Made by a program: the position numbers and the translations under genes
From: Crocinitomicaceae bacterium
Lineage (GTDB): Bacteria > Bacteroidota > Bacteroidia > Flavobacteriales_D > Crocinitomicaceae
Direction of reading: 5' to 3'
Assembly (NCBI GenBank): GCA_014762645.1
Contig: JABURP010000037.1
Span: 25,101-89,100 of the forward strand
DNA length: 64,000 nucleotides
Notes under the pieces: model-generated
Told to the model about the DNA's origin: nothing
The model's database searches: none
What the model saw: only the letters and a program-made list of their open reading frames with translations
Shown: positions 29,406 to 38,388 of the stretch, piece by piece
Position numbering within the stretch: the first letter of the stretch is position 1
How the letters are laid out: the number at the start of each line of letters is the position of its first letter

Positions 29406-32400
29406 GTCTTATCGTCCACTTCAAAGTACTGCCCAATTTCATGTGTAAACGACTCCCGGTTTTCCCAAAGGTCTTTGGTTAAGAGAATTTTAACATCCTT
29501 AAATCGTTGGTTTAGCACATTATATACCGTATATAAATCCTTCGATTCGCGTTCTTTCGTGCAGGGGTCAAGTAGCATAACTTTACCTGATTCATGTTGC
29601 ACAAAACAATAAATAGCAGAGCCATTTATATGGCTGTAATGCATTACACCTTTACGTGCCTGGCGATAAGGGTCATTTGCAATGGTTCTTGACAAAAATT
29701 CACTTGCATTTTCCGCGAAAGAAAGATAATCTTTGAGGCAGTTCACTCCTGGATTATCTGACATCTTGAAATCATCAGCTGTTACGGATGCAAAAAGGGT
29801 AATACTTTTCCTGGCCCTGGTAAATAACACATTAAGTCTATTGGATCCGCTTTCCCGGTTAACTGGACCAAAATTGTGTACGAAATTACCTTCAGGATTG
29901 GGTCCATAACCAACAGAAATTACAATGTGATCACGTTCAATTCCCTGTACATTCTCTAAATTTCGTATGAGAAGTTCATCAGCATCCAGCTTGTGTTTAC
30001 TTAGCGACTTTCTGATCTGATTTTCCTGCTCTTTTGAGAAGGCTATAATGGCAAGATCAGAAGGTTTATATTTTTTATCCTTTAGAAAATCTGCAATAGC
30101 TATGGCCTCAGTTATATTCACGCCACTTTCAAAAATACCATCTACTTTATTGAATGTAATTGGCGTATGATTTTCAATCGGTGGCACAGTCAACAGTTCA
30201 TTGTCATAAAAATGCAGGTTTGAAAATTCAATCAGTTCCGGATGTTCACTTCGGTAATGCCATTTCAGCATTTTTCCCGGATAAGATACATCTGCCTTGT
30301 CAAGTAAAGTAGGGCCTGGATTATGTGATGAAAAGAAAACACCCGGAGGCATTTGCTTGTCGTCTCCAACAACTACAACCTGCTTTGAACGCTGGATGGC
30401 TGGAATGGCATCTTCCAATGGAATTTGACTCGATTCATCAAAAATCACTACATCAAACAACTTTTTGTCGCATTCAATGCGTTCTGAAACAGAAAGCGGA
30501 TTCATAATCCAAACAGGATGTAGTTCTGATAGATACTCCCAGGTTTCTGAAATGAACTGTTTCACCGGCATGTGTCGTTGCTTTTTCGAAATTTCGTGAA
30601 TCAGTGTTTTCTTAATTTGACGCAACCTCTTTTTTCTTACTTTTTCATGCTCTGATAGTCTTGAAGCTGGTGTGGTCAACAACTCTTCTTTTTCTTTGAT
30701 TTTATCCTTTTGAGTAGCGATTAATTGACGAGTCTTAATTTTATAATTTTGGTTTAGACGCAGTTTTATTTGATCGAGTTCATCTTGTAAATTTTCCCCG
30801 GATAGTTTATCAAACCCACTTTCAAATCGAGTAACTTCAATCAACTTATGATAGTAAATCATAGCAGTTAATTGATCGACGGGACAATGATTAGTTGTAA
30901 TAAAATCACGAACTGAATGCGGCAGCATAAAATACTTTTGAAGATCTGAGTACAGCAATTTAAATTGATGAAGATCTTTTTTGATCTGCTCAATCAATTT
31001 TTGAATTTCTTCCCATTTTTCTGGAAGATTTGAATGGAAAGTAAAGCGACTTATGTGGTTGAATTCCTGAATCTTTGAATGCAGATTGTTTAATACTGAT
31101 ATCAATTCAATCGAATCTTCGTGTTCCAGGATTTCCACGTATGAATTGCCTGAAATTTCACTGAGTTTAGTACGCAATTGTAGAATATGAGGAATATCTG
31201 TTTCAGGGCTTTGGATATTGAAATTGTGTTTCAATTTAATTTCAACCTCCTCCAATTCAGTTTTTAAATTCCATTCTGTCCGTAATTCTTCAAGGAGTTG
31301 TTGTTTTGCAATATTCGATAGGTTGGGATCAAAATCTTTAAACGTCTCCGTTAATTTGTTATTTCTTCTCTTTAAAATCCCCAGAATTCCTTTAGGGGCA
31401 TGATGGTGTTTTAGAAGATCGATAAGTTCTGTGATCTCGTGTTTTGTAGGTTTGTTTGTCCAGACTTTACTGGCTTGTTCTGCTCGTTCAACTTTTGACT
31501 GTAGCAGTTGATATTTTTTTGCCCAGTTCCCAAAAGAACGATATGATTTTGACTCCTGATCCAGGAGATTCAACTGCGTTTTGTTGACCATATTCAGAAT
31601 GCTGGCTGCCAGACAAAATTCGGTGAATTTCTTTCGTGATTTATCAATTTTAAAGGTGTTTTGTACCCGCAAGATTTCAGTTAAAATTTCTGAAAGCAAC
31701 TGCAATCGTTTAGCCAATTTAGGAATGGGGTCTGATTCAGCAAATACTGATTTATCCAGATGAGTGAAGGTTGCCTGACCTAGTGTTTTCTGGTTGAAAT
31801 TAGCGATAAGTTTCTTCTCTAATTCCTGAAGAAAATTTAAATTTTGGCTCCACTCTTTCACATTCGGCAATACTCCTGTGTATTGTAATTCTTCCGGCTT
31901 GTAATGTGAGTCATGAAGTGATTTGATGGTGTTATAGTACGAATCTCCAAGGAGGGGATTATCTGCAGTATATTTATTCAGATAAAAATCCAGCAGGGTG
32001 TTGTCGATAAACTTCTCCTCCTGCGTGGAGAATGGTTCAGGTTTAATGAGTTTGTCATAACTTGATTTCAGGTCCAAGTAAAAAGTCTTTTTTTCGTCCT
32101 TTTCAGTGTTGAGAAATGCAGTGAGTCCTCCCAGTTTAAGTTCTTCAAGTCTGTCGTAAACCACCTGCAAGGCCGATCGTTTTTGTGAAACAAACAGTAC
32201 TTTCTTTCCCTGCGCAATAAAGTTTCCAATCATCCCTACGATAGTATGAGACTTTCCTGTTCCTGGTGGCCCCTGAATGACAATATTATCTGAATTTGCA
32301 AGGGTAATTGCCTCTTTTTGGGAATAGTCTAAATCGAGTATGGGGTAGATGGAATCGTCATTATCACGACTTTCTTCTTTTGAAGGGTGAAGCAACTTTT

Positions 32401-33010
32401 GAACCTGATGAGAGGGGTCAAGGATAATTGTATCATAATCTTTCCCTAACAAACTCTTTTTGTAATTGAAGTTACCGAGACATTTTTTTTGGACAAGTTG
32501 CCAGGAAGCCGATTCATCAAATTCAGTTGTAAGTTCGATAGAATTATTTTTACTGTCCATCCCAGCTTTTACCAGTTCAATGAATGTGATAATGTCATCT
32601 GTAAAATGTGGGAGTTCAATATCAAAGAAACGTGAAAAACTGTGCGCCAGAATTGGGTTTACGGCATAAGGGTCATCTTCTTCGGTAAGGACATTATATT
32701 CTTCACTGATCTTACGGTTAAGTTTAATCTGGCAAGGTTTATAGAGTAATGGCGATATGAAAAAGTTATCCCGTTGAGGTTCTTTCCATTTAATGAATAA
32801 GTAAACACACAATGTAGTATCCAGGTCATATTCTGATTTGTAAAAACGTGCTTCTTTATACAGTTTTTTAAAAGTGGCACCGGATTGCTGATCCAGGTCT
32901 CTTAACTTGTTGGATTTAATATGAATAAAGGGGTTTCTGGCAGAAAGATCATATAATCTGCTTTGAAGTCCTTGTAGTTCTTCGGAAATATGGTCACTCA
33001 GTTCGCTAAT
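29396..33010 (-). CDS. DUF4011-type superfamily 1 DNA/RNA helicase, non-canonical start
   Basis: Large SF1 ATPase. The conserved DUF4011 N-terminus (SRLYDLSARNPFIHIKSNKL, then LYKEARFYKSEYDLDTTL) is encoded upstream of the only ordinary start codon in this frame (TTG at 32812). The real protein should therefore reach back about 66 more codons, to an ATT (33010) or CTG (33001), giving about 1204 residues. Further motifs are Walker A VIQGPPGTGKSHTIVG, Walker B VVIFDESSQIPLEDA, VVVVGDDKQMPP, and motifs V/VI with NRLNVLFTRARKSITLF. The C-terminal 90 residues could be a divergent nuclease-like tail but carry no clear active site. Similar helicases occur in phage-defence loci (for example Hhe), but no defence neighbour is visible here. 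The gene begins directly after the HAD gene stop, in the same frame. Confidence 0.8.
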   Translation of the reverse strand: MSELSDHISEELQGLQSRLYDLSARNPFIHIKSNKLRDLDQQSGATFKKLYKEARFYKSEYDLDTTLCVYLFIKWKEPQRDNFFISPLLYKPCQIKLNRKISEEYNVLTEEDDPYAVNPILAHSFSRFFDIELPHFTDDIITFIELVKAGMDSKNNSIELTTEFDESASWQLVQKKCLGNFNYKKSLLGKDYDTIILDPSHQVQKLLHPSKEESRDNDDSIYPILDLDYSQKEAITLANSDNIVIQGPPGTGKSHTIVGMIGNFIAQGKKVLFVSQKRSALQVVYDRLEELKLGGLTAFLNTEKDEKKTFYLDLKSSYDKLIKPEPFSTQEEKFIDNTLLDFYLNKYTADNPLLGDSYYNTIKSLHDSHYKPEELQYTGVLPNVKEWSQNLNFLQELEKKLIANFNQKTLGQATFTHLDKSVFAESDPIPKLAKRLQLLSEILTEILRVQNTFKIDKSRKKFTEFCLAASILNMVNKTQLNLLDQESKSYRSFGNWAKKYQLLQSKVERAEQASKVWTNKPTKHEITELIDLLKHHHAPKGILGILKRRNNKLTETFKDFDPNLSNIAKQQLLEELRTEWNLKTELEEVEIKLKHNFNIQSPETDIPHILQLRTKLSEISGNSYVEILEHEDSIELISVLNNLHSKIQEFNHISRFTFHSNLPEKWEEIQKLIEQIKKDLHQFKLLYSDLQKYFMLPHSVRDFITTNHCPVDQLTAMIYYHKLIEVTRFESGFDKLSGENLQDELDQIKLRLNQNYKIKTRQLIATQKDKIKEKEELLTTPASRLSEHEKVRKKRLRQIKKTLIHEISKKQRHMPVKQFISETWEYLSELHPVWIMNPLSVSERIECDKKLFDVVIFDESSQIPLEDAIPAIQRSKQVVVVGDDKQMPPGVFFSSHNPGPTLLDKADVSYPGKMLKWHYRSEHPELIEFSNLHFYDNELLTVPPIENHTPITFNKVDGIFESGVNITEAIAIADFLKDKKYKPSDLAIIAFSKEQENQIRKSLSKHKLDADELLIRNLENVQGIERDHIVISVGYGPNPEGNFVHNFGPVNRESGSNRLNVLFTRARKSITLFASVTADDFKMSDNPGVNCLKDYLSFAENASEFLSRTIANDPYRQARKGVMHYSHINGSAIYCFVQHESGKVMLLDPCTKERESKDLYTVYNVLNQRFKDVKILLTKDLWENRESFTHEIGQYFEVDDKTKK

Positions 33011-33013
33011 GAC

Positions 33014-33658
33014 TCAGGTTTTAGTGAGGTCAAAAATATCGATAATATCCTCACGGACCAGATGTTTCGTTAACAGACCTGCCTTTTTCGCCCCCTCAAT
33101 GTGTTGTACAGAATCATCTATAAACAAAGTGGTGTTTTTATCCAGGTTGTGATTTTTTATAACAAGTTCAAAAGCTTCAACATTTGGCTTTCTTTGGCCA
33201 ACCAAATGCGAAAAATATGCTTTTTCAAACAGGTCCTGAAGTAATGTGCGGTTTCCAAATTGTCTCTCCATCAACTCTGAAAAAAACTGAAAATGAAGAT
33301 CATTGGTGTTAGAAAATAAAAAAATACGGTACGTTTTTTTAAGTTGTTCCAGTAATTCGATACGATTTGCCGGAAGATCCAGAAGCATAGCGTTCCAGGC
33401 TTCAATAACTACGGTAGGGCTAATGTTACCAGGTAAAAATGAACGCAAATATTCAATGAATTCTGTTGAAGTAATTTTTCCGGTTTCATACTTGTCAAAT
33501 ACCAGATCCTGATGGGCTTGCGTGTAAAGTTTGTCAAAATTTTCACCCCCTAATTTTTTGAATGCGTTTATTGTGAGATCATAATCTATATTCAGTATTA
33601 CCCCACCAAGATCAAAGATTATTGCATCTAAATTTTTAATATTTAGTTGATTTGTCAT
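33014..33658 (-). CDS. HAD-IA hydrolase (YihX-like phosphatase)
   Basis: A 214-residue HAD hydrolase with motif I IIFDLGGVILNIDYD; the second catalytic Asp is replaced by Gly (D-L-G-G-V), as in YihX-type sugar-1-phosphate phosphatases and related HAD-IA enzymes. Motif II is in FLFSNTNDLH, motif III K in VGQRKPNVEAF, motif IV FIDDSVQHIEGA. Substrate is unknown. It lies just upstream of the helicase on the same strand; its TGA (33016-33014) is in the helicase frame and only one codon precedes the possible ATT start of that gene. Confidence 0.85.
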   Translation of the reverse strand: MTNQLNIKNLDAIIFDLGGVILNIDYDLTINAFKKLGGENFDKLYTQAHQDLVFDKYETGKITSTEFIEYLRSFLPGNISPTVVIEAWNAMLLDLPANRIELLEQLKKTYRIFLFSNTNDLHFQFFSELMERQFGNRTLLQDLFEKAYFSHLVGQRKPNVEAFELVIKNHNLDKNTTLFIDDSVQHIEGAKKAGLLTKHLVREDIIDIFDLTKT

Positions 33659-33760
33659 GTTAATTAAAACGAATTAGGTTAGATTTAATATCTAAGGACT
33701 TGAAATTTAGATTTTTTTTTCGTCAAATACCTCTTATATTTGGCTAACCTTTTCTATACT

Positions 33761-34450
33761 ATGATAAAAGCAGCTATTCTTGATGATGATCCACTTTCGA
33801 GGAAAATTCTCGAAAATCTAATAAACAAAAATGATAAAGTGGAGCTTATAGCTCAGTTCGGAGATCCGATTGAAGCCTCAAGTGAAATCCCTAAACTTAA
33901 TTGTGACCTTTTGTTTTTGGACATGGAAATGCCAGGGATGAATGGTATTGAGTTTATTGCAGCCGTTCCTGAAATTCCGCAGATCATTGTGGTTAGCTCA
34001 AAAAAGGAGTATGCAGCAGACACGTATAATTATGATGTATCTGATTATCTGGTAAAACCAGTTGACCCAAACAGGTTTGAACAAGCCATTAATAAGGTTA
34101 CTGATATTTCATCTGCTGTGCAGGCTAAGGATGATGGGGAAACGCATCTCTTTATTAAAAAGAATAAGGGCTATACCCGAATTAATTTTGATGACATCCT
34201 GTATCTGGAAGCACTTGCTGATTATGTACAAATAAATACGGCGAATGAAAGGTATACGGTTTTATCTACAATGAAATCTATTACCAGCAGGCTGCCGTCG
34301 ACTAAGTTTCTTCGTGTTCACCGGTCATTTATTGTTTCTTTGGATAAGATAGATCGACTGGATGATAACATGATCATGATCGCAGATAAATCTATTCCAG
34401 TGAGTCGGTCATATCGCGAAAACTTGTTGCAGCACCTGAATTTACTGTAA
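33761..34450 (+). CDS. LytTR-family response regulator
   Basis: Two-component DNA-binding regulator. The receiver domain occupies about 1-115 (DDDP acidic pocket, phospho-acceptor Asp in LLFLDMEMPGMNG, the K-P pair in DYLVKPVDP), and a LytTR DNA-binding domain fills the C-terminal 100 residues (IKKNKGYTRINFDDILYLEA, FLRVHRSFIVSLDKI). An in-frame TTG upstream (33740) would add seven residues, but a TATATTTG promoter-like box covers it (33735-33742), so the ATG at 33761 is chosen. No histidine kinase is adjacent; the partner must be elsewhere. Confidence 0.88.
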   Translation: MIKAAILDDDPLSRKILENLINKNDKVELIAQFGDPIEASSEIPKLNCDLLFLDMEMPGMNGIEFIAAVPEIPQIIVVSSKKEYAADTYNYDVSDYLVKPVDPNRFEQAINKVTDISSAVQAKDDGETHLFIKKNKGYTRINFDDILYLEALADYVQINTANERYTVLSTMKSITSRLPSTKFLRVHRSFIVSLDKIDRLDDNMIMIADKSIPVSRSYRENLLQHLNLL

Positions 34451-34571
34451 TTCATAGATTTACACATTTTACGTTTTATATTTTCTGGCGGATATTGATT
34501 TGTTCGTCCCGAACTCCTTTAACTTTGTTGTCAATTTAATCCGAAGCAAAATTCGGGATAACTACAAGATT

Positions 34572-35582
34572 ATGAGGCGAACGTTATTAGTGTTTTTAGC
34601 AACATTCTGTTTATCGGTTAATTATGCTCAGGTAATGGATAAGGAAAAATACCTCCGTACCAATGATCTGGATTCGTTAGATGGATGGAAGATTGGCGGC
34701 TTGGTCTCGGTTAATGGATCGCAAGTAAGTTTAACAAACTGGAACGCCGGAGGTCAGAATTCCATTTCAATGAATGGGCTGACCAGTTTATATGCTAATC
34801 TTACAAAAGGAAACAGTCATTGGGAAAATTCATTAGATCTAGGTTATGGAATACAACGTCAGGGGAGTAAGGATAATGTCCGTTGGATTAAAACAGATGA
34901 CAAAATTGATCTGGACTCCAAGTTCGGTAGAAAGGCATCTAAAATGTGGTATTATTCAGCATTAATGAATTTCAATACACAGTTTACAGATGGGTATAAC
35001 TATCCGAATGACTCAGTACGTATTTCCAGATTTATGGCACCTGGTTATTTACTATTAGCAGCAGGTATGGATTTCAGACCGCACAAAATATTTTCTGCTT
35101 TTATCGCACCTTTTACAATGAAAACAACTTTTGTATTAGACCAGGACTTGGCCAATGCAGGGGCATTCGGGGTAGATGGGATAGATACCACCGGATCAAC
35201 GGTAATTCCTGGAAAAATGGTTCGTTTTGAAGCGGGTGGATATATCAAGTTAATTTATACGCATGAGATCATGGAGAATATAAAGATTACTTCTAAGCTA
35301 GGTTTGTTTTCCAATTATTTGCACAACCCACAAAATATTGATGTGAACTGGGAAACGTTGGTTCAGTTTAAAGTAAACAAGTTTATTTCTGCCACCCTAT
35401 CAACACATTTAATTTATGATGATGATATCGACATTGCCGTATATGATGATTCAGGTGTACTTACAGGAAGAGGTCCCCGGTTACAATTCAAAGAAGTGCT
35501 TTCAGTTGGATTTGCCTATAAGTTTCCGGCAAAAAAGGAAACTGAAAAGGTAGAAAAAGTTAAGAAAGAAGATAATAAGTAA
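34572..35582 (+). CDS. DUF3078 outer membrane beta-barrel-like protein
   Basis: Exported protein of about 336 residues, with signal peptide MRRTLLVFLATFCLSVNYAQ. The start of the mature part, WKIGGLVSVNGSQVSLTNWNAGGQNSISMNGL, is the DUF3078 signature, found widely in Bacteroidota. Alternating aromatic beta-strands and the C-terminal YKFPAKKE suggest an outer membrane or periplasmic barrel; the function is not known. The ATG at 34572 is chosen because it opens the signal peptide; the frame stays open upstream to a TTG at 34500. A TAACTTTG box at 34520-34527 supports a promoter between those two points. Confidence 0.8.
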   Translation: MRRTLLVFLATFCLSVNYAQVMDKEKYLRTNDLDSLDGWKIGGLVSVNGSQVSLTNWNAGGQNSISMNGLTSLYANLTKGNSHWENSLDLGYGIQRQGSKDNVRWIKTDDKIDLDSKFGRKASKMWYYSALMNFNTQFTDGYNYPNDSVRISRFMAPGYLLLAAGMDFRPHKIFSAFIAPFTMKTTFVLDQDLANAGAFGVDGIDTTGSTVIPGKMVRFEAGGYIKLIYTHEIMENIKITSKLGLFSNYLHNPQNIDVNWETLVQFKVNKFISATLSTHLIYDDDIDIAVYDDSGVLTGRGPRLQFKEVLSVGFAYKFPAKKETEKVEKVKKEDNK

Positions 35583-35701
35583 CCTGGAGTAATATTAGAA
35601 TTATGGTCAATCCAATAACAGGAATCATTGGCTTAAAAAACGATAAAGTAATCGCAACAAATTATTATCTTTGCCCCACTTTTGGAACATTTTACTGTTC
35701 C

Positions 35702-35775
35702 GGGCCTATAGCTCAGCTGGTTAGAGCACTTGACTCATAATCAAGGGGTCCCAGGTTCGAGCCCTGGTGGGCCCA
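35702..35775 (+). tRNA. tRNA with CAT anticodon, probably tRNA-Ile2 (lysidine-modified)
   Basis: Full cloverleaf of 74 bases. The acceptor GGGCCTA pairs with TGGGCCC (35768-35774) with discriminator A, the T-arm is CCAGG-TTCGAGC-CCTGG, and the anticodon stem is CTTGA/TCAAG around loop CTCATAA with anticodon CAT. The GACTCATAATC context resembles tRNA-Ile2, whose CAU is modified to read AUA, more than elongator or initiator tRNA-Met. CCA is not encoded. Confidence 0.88.
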
Positions 35776-35813
35776 CAAGAAGTGGAAATATCACTTCAAA
35801 GGGAAGTAAATAT

Positions 35814-35839
35814 GCGGGGAGATCGCTCTCCGCTTTTTT
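35814..35839 (+). terminator. Terminator after the CAT tRNA
   Basis: Stem GCGGGGAG/CTCTCCGC (35814-35821 and 35826-35833, one G-T pair) with a 4-base loop and a run of six T. It lies between the two tRNA genes, so they are likely separate transcription units or the second is reached only by readthrough. Confidence 0.75.
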
Positions 35840-35889
35840 GTCTAAAAAAGCTTTTTGATGATTACATTTAGTAATCAGTTAGGCAAATT

Positions 35890-35963
35890 GGCCCCGTAGT
35901 TCAACTGAATAGAATATCAGATTTCGGCTCTGAGGGTTGCAGGTTTGAATCCTGCCGGGGTCA
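35890..35963 (+). tRNA. tRNA-Arg (TCG anticodon)
   Basis: Cloverleaf of 74 bases: acceptor GGCCCCG with CGGGGTC, T-arm GCAGG-TTTGAAT-CCTGC, anticodon stem TCAGA/TCTGA with loop TTTCGGC giving anticodon TCG. The tyrosine integrase gene begins 260 bases downstream in the same orientation, so this tRNA is the probable attachment site of the element. No CCA is encoded. Confidence 0.85.
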
Positions 35964-35964
35964 C

Positions 35965-35997
35965 AAAAAGCTCTTCTTGCGAAGGGCTTTTTTTATT
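35965..35997 (+). terminator. Terminator after tRNA-Arg
   Basis: Hairpin AAAAAGCTCTTC-TTGC-GAAGGGCTTTTT (35965-35992) with a T-rich tail, directly after the tRNA 3' end. Confidence 0.75.
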
Positions 35998-36083
35998 ATT
36001 CAAACCCAAATCCTTCTAAAATATTGAGTTTTCAGAGAAATGTAATTTTTTCTGAATTCATTTAAAATCAATTGAAAAGCAAA

Positions 36084-36136
36084 AAATTGCAAGTAATACT
36101 GCAAGTAGTCAAATTGTGAAATGATACTTGCAATTT
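36084..36136. repeat. Inverted repeat cluster upstream of the integrase (possible arm-type sites)
   Basis: Perfect 12-bp inverted repeat AAATTGCAAGTA (36084-36095) and TACTTGCAATTT (36125-36136) with a further GCAAGTA core at 36101-36107. It lies 88 bases before the integrase ATG, between the tRNA and the gene, where integrase arm or excisionase sites are expected. It could equally be an operator for the integrase. Confidence 0.5.
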
Positions 36137-36223
36137 AAACGTAAATAATTTACGAAGCAGCTTTTTATCCTTGTATGGTTGTAGTGTTGAGCGTGTTGAT
36201 ACTGTAACTTAAAACATAGAAAT

Positions 36224-37492
36224 ATGAACACAACACAAAAGCTAAAACTTAATTTTTATCCTTACTTGCAGCAAGTAAATTTAGGCAGAGCTCCTTTGTA
36301 TTGTAAAATAACAATTGATGGCGCCAGAGCTCAATTTTCAACGCCACACAAAATAGATCCAGATTTGTGGGATAAAAAAAGAATGCAACTTGTTGGCAAT
36401 GGTTCATCTCAGATGGTCGTGAATGCATATATCAATCAAGTAAAAAGTGAACTGAATAATCTTTTTTTAAGAGTTGTTGCTTCTAATGAATTGATATCAG
36501 CAAAAGAACTTAAGGCAAAATATCTTGGAATTGAAATTGAGCAGCCTAAAAAGAAAACCGTTTGTGACGCTTTTGATTATCACATTGCAAAACTCCAGGA
36601 GAAGTATAACTCCAATTTGATCCACAAAAATACAATGCTCAGGTACAAGGCAACAAAATCTAAAATGATCGATTTCATGAAGCTTCATTTTAGAATTGAG
36701 GATATTCCACTGGATGAATTGAAATATTCCTTTATCACTGAATTTGAACATTACTTAATTACTAAAGACAAACTTTCGAACAATACGGCACACAAAAATT
36801 TAGTCCATCTGAAAAAAGTATTGAAGGTTGCAGTCTTATTGGAGTGGATTAATGCAAGTCCTTTTACCCAATTTAAGTGTTCTTATCGAAATCCGGAAAG
36901 AGAATTTTTAACACAAGACGAAATTAACCGCATCAAAGACAAAGATTTTAAAATTGAAAGATTAATCAAAGTTCGTGATGTTTTCTTGTTTCAATGCTAT
37001 ACCGGTTTCTCCTATGCTGATATATTCAAGTTCGATCAAAATGCACTTTCTGTTGGCATAGACGGTGACTACTGGATAACCACCAATAGAAACAAAACTG
37101 GAAATCGTGAAAGTGTTCCTTTACTTCCTATTGCAATGGAAATTATTGAGAAGTATCAAGATCATCCTCACTGTGTTGAAAATAACCGTTTACTTCCAGT
37201 GAATACAAATGAACGTTACAATTCCTATCTAAAAGAGATCGCAGATTTGTGCGGGATTCGAAAGAAAATCACAACACATGTCGCTCGTCACACTTTTGCA
37301 ACCACTGTTACTCTTTCTAACGGTGTTCCAATTGAAACAGTATCCAAAATGCTCGGCCACACTAAATTGGCAACTACTCAGATTTATGCAAAAGTTTTAG
37401 ATCGAAAAGTTAGTGAAGACATGCGTGTTTTAAAGCAAAAACTCAATCAACAAGAAGCCGTTCAAAAAGAAAAAAAGCAGGTCGGAAATTGA
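36224..37492 (+). CDS. int: Tyrosine site-specific integrase (CTnDOT-like)
   Basis: A 422-residue recombinase of the Bacteroidota type. It has an N-terminal arm-binding domain (about 10-95, NFYPYLQQVNLGRAPLYC), a SAM-like core-binding domain (about 110-210) and a catalytic domain (about 225-400). The box II residues are HVARHTF (H-x-x-R) with LGHTKLATTQIYAKV, where Tyr is the nucleophile. Box I reads TGFSYADIF, so the usual first Arg is Ser, the same kind of substitution known in IntDOT. It sits after tRNA-Arg and ahead of rteC, consistent with integration at that tRNA. Confidence 0.92.
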   Translation: MNTTQKLKLNFYPYLQQVNLGRAPLYCKITIDGARAQFSTPHKIDPDLWDKKRMQLVGNGSSQMVVNAYINQVKSELNNLFLRVVASNELISAKELKAKYLGIEIEQPKKKTVCDAFDYHIAKLQEKYNSNLIHKNTMLRYKATKSKMIDFMKLHFRIEDIPLDELKYSFITEFEHYLITKDKLSNNTAHKNLVHLKKVLKVAVLLEWINASPFTQFKCSYRNPEREFLTQDEINRIKDKDFKIERLIKVRDVFLFQCYTGFSYADIFKFDQNALSVGIDGDYWITTNRNKTGNRESVPLLPIAMEIIEKYQDHPHCVENNRLLPVNTNERYNSYLKEIADLCGIRKKITTHVARHTFATTVTLSNGVPIETVSKMLGHTKLATTQIYAKVLDRKVSEDMRVLKQKLNQQEAVQKEKKQVGN

Positions 37493-37566
37493 TTACGTGG
37501 TGGGGTTAGATCTTTGAATTTGCTATCAATACAATTGATTGACTAACCCCTTTAATTACAAAGCTT

Positions 37567-38388
37567 ATGCAAGACTACATAGCAGCGACCAAATCTCTTT
37601 GTGATGAGTTGGAGCAGTTGCACCTTGATGAACCAGATATCAATAACAGAACAACAAAAGCTGCTAAGCTGATCCGGAAAGTTTTAACAGCCTTCAGAAA
37701 GCAAATCAACAATGGTGGGTTTCAATCTGAGGATGATGAGATCCATTTTTTCAAGTATGTAAAACCAAGAGTGAACTCATATCTCATCTTCTTTTCTGTA
37801 TTGGCAGAAATCGAAACAGAAAAACTACTGGCCAGTGAAAAGGAATTGACTTGTTGTATTGAGAAGAAGGAAAGAATGTTCCGGTATATCATGCGTGAAA
37901 ATAGAGAGTTTGTTACGTACTACAGAGCTGGATTAACTCATTTGGACAGAATCTACTTTCTGCGTGGCACAAACCTCATCACCTTATCAAAACATAGTAC
38001 CAGACAGCTAGATGATCCCGAATTCAATACTTCGCATGATGGAGTAGCTGCAAACATACTTGCATTTGATCTTTTCCAAAGGCATCTTTCACCTAAACCA
38101 GAATTACCAATTTTCAACCAAGTTAAACCCAAGTTGAAATGGACCGCTAATAAATTAGACCTGGTTGAATTGATCTATGCACTTCAGGCTTCCGGCGCTC
38201 TAAATTATGGTGAAGCTGAATTGAAAGACATTTGTAGCTCCTTTGAACAGATCTTTCAAATCAAAGTGGGAGACGTATATAGATCCTTTCATGACATTTC
38301 AAATCGTAAGAAGCAGCAGGTGAAGTTTGTCGGTAAACTTGAGAAAAAATTGATTGAGAAGATTGAAGAATTAGATCAATTTAATTAG
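37567..38388 (+). CDS. rteC: RteC-family protein (element excision regulator)
   Basis: A 273-residue protein matching RteC of Bacteroides conjugative transposons: FFKYVKPRVNSYLIF near residue 60, FVTYYRAGLTHLDRIYFLRG, then WTANKLDLVELIYALQASGALNYGEAELKDI. In CTnDOT RteC activates transcription of excision genes. Placement 75 bases after the integrase is typical for these elements. It ends convergent with the DtxR-like gene with an 8-base overlap. No RteA/RteB partners are visible in the window. Confidence 0.85.
   Translation: MQDYIAATKSLCDELEQLHLDEPDINNRTTKAAKLIRKVLTAFRKQINNGGFQSEDDEIHFFKYVKPRVNSYLIFFSVLAEIETEKLLASEKELTCCIEKKERMFRYIMRENREFVTYYRAGLTHLDRIYFLRGTNLITLSKHSTRQLDDPEFNTSHDGVAANILAFDLFQRHLSPKPELPIFNQVKPKLKWTANKLDLVELIYALQASGALNYGEAELKDICSSFEQIFQIKVGDVYRSFHDISNRKKQQVKFVGKLEKKLIEKIEELDQFN

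Noticed and set aside
29396..33010. Named anti-phage system (Hhe/Vsr-fused helicase)
   Set aside because: The C-terminal 90 residues do not show the Vsr nuclease active-site pattern and no defence neighbour is present.
33740..33760. Upstream TTG start of the LytTR regulator
   Set aside because: It overlaps a promoter-like TATATTTG box and lacks homologous N-terminal sequence; ATG at 33761 fits the receiver domain start.
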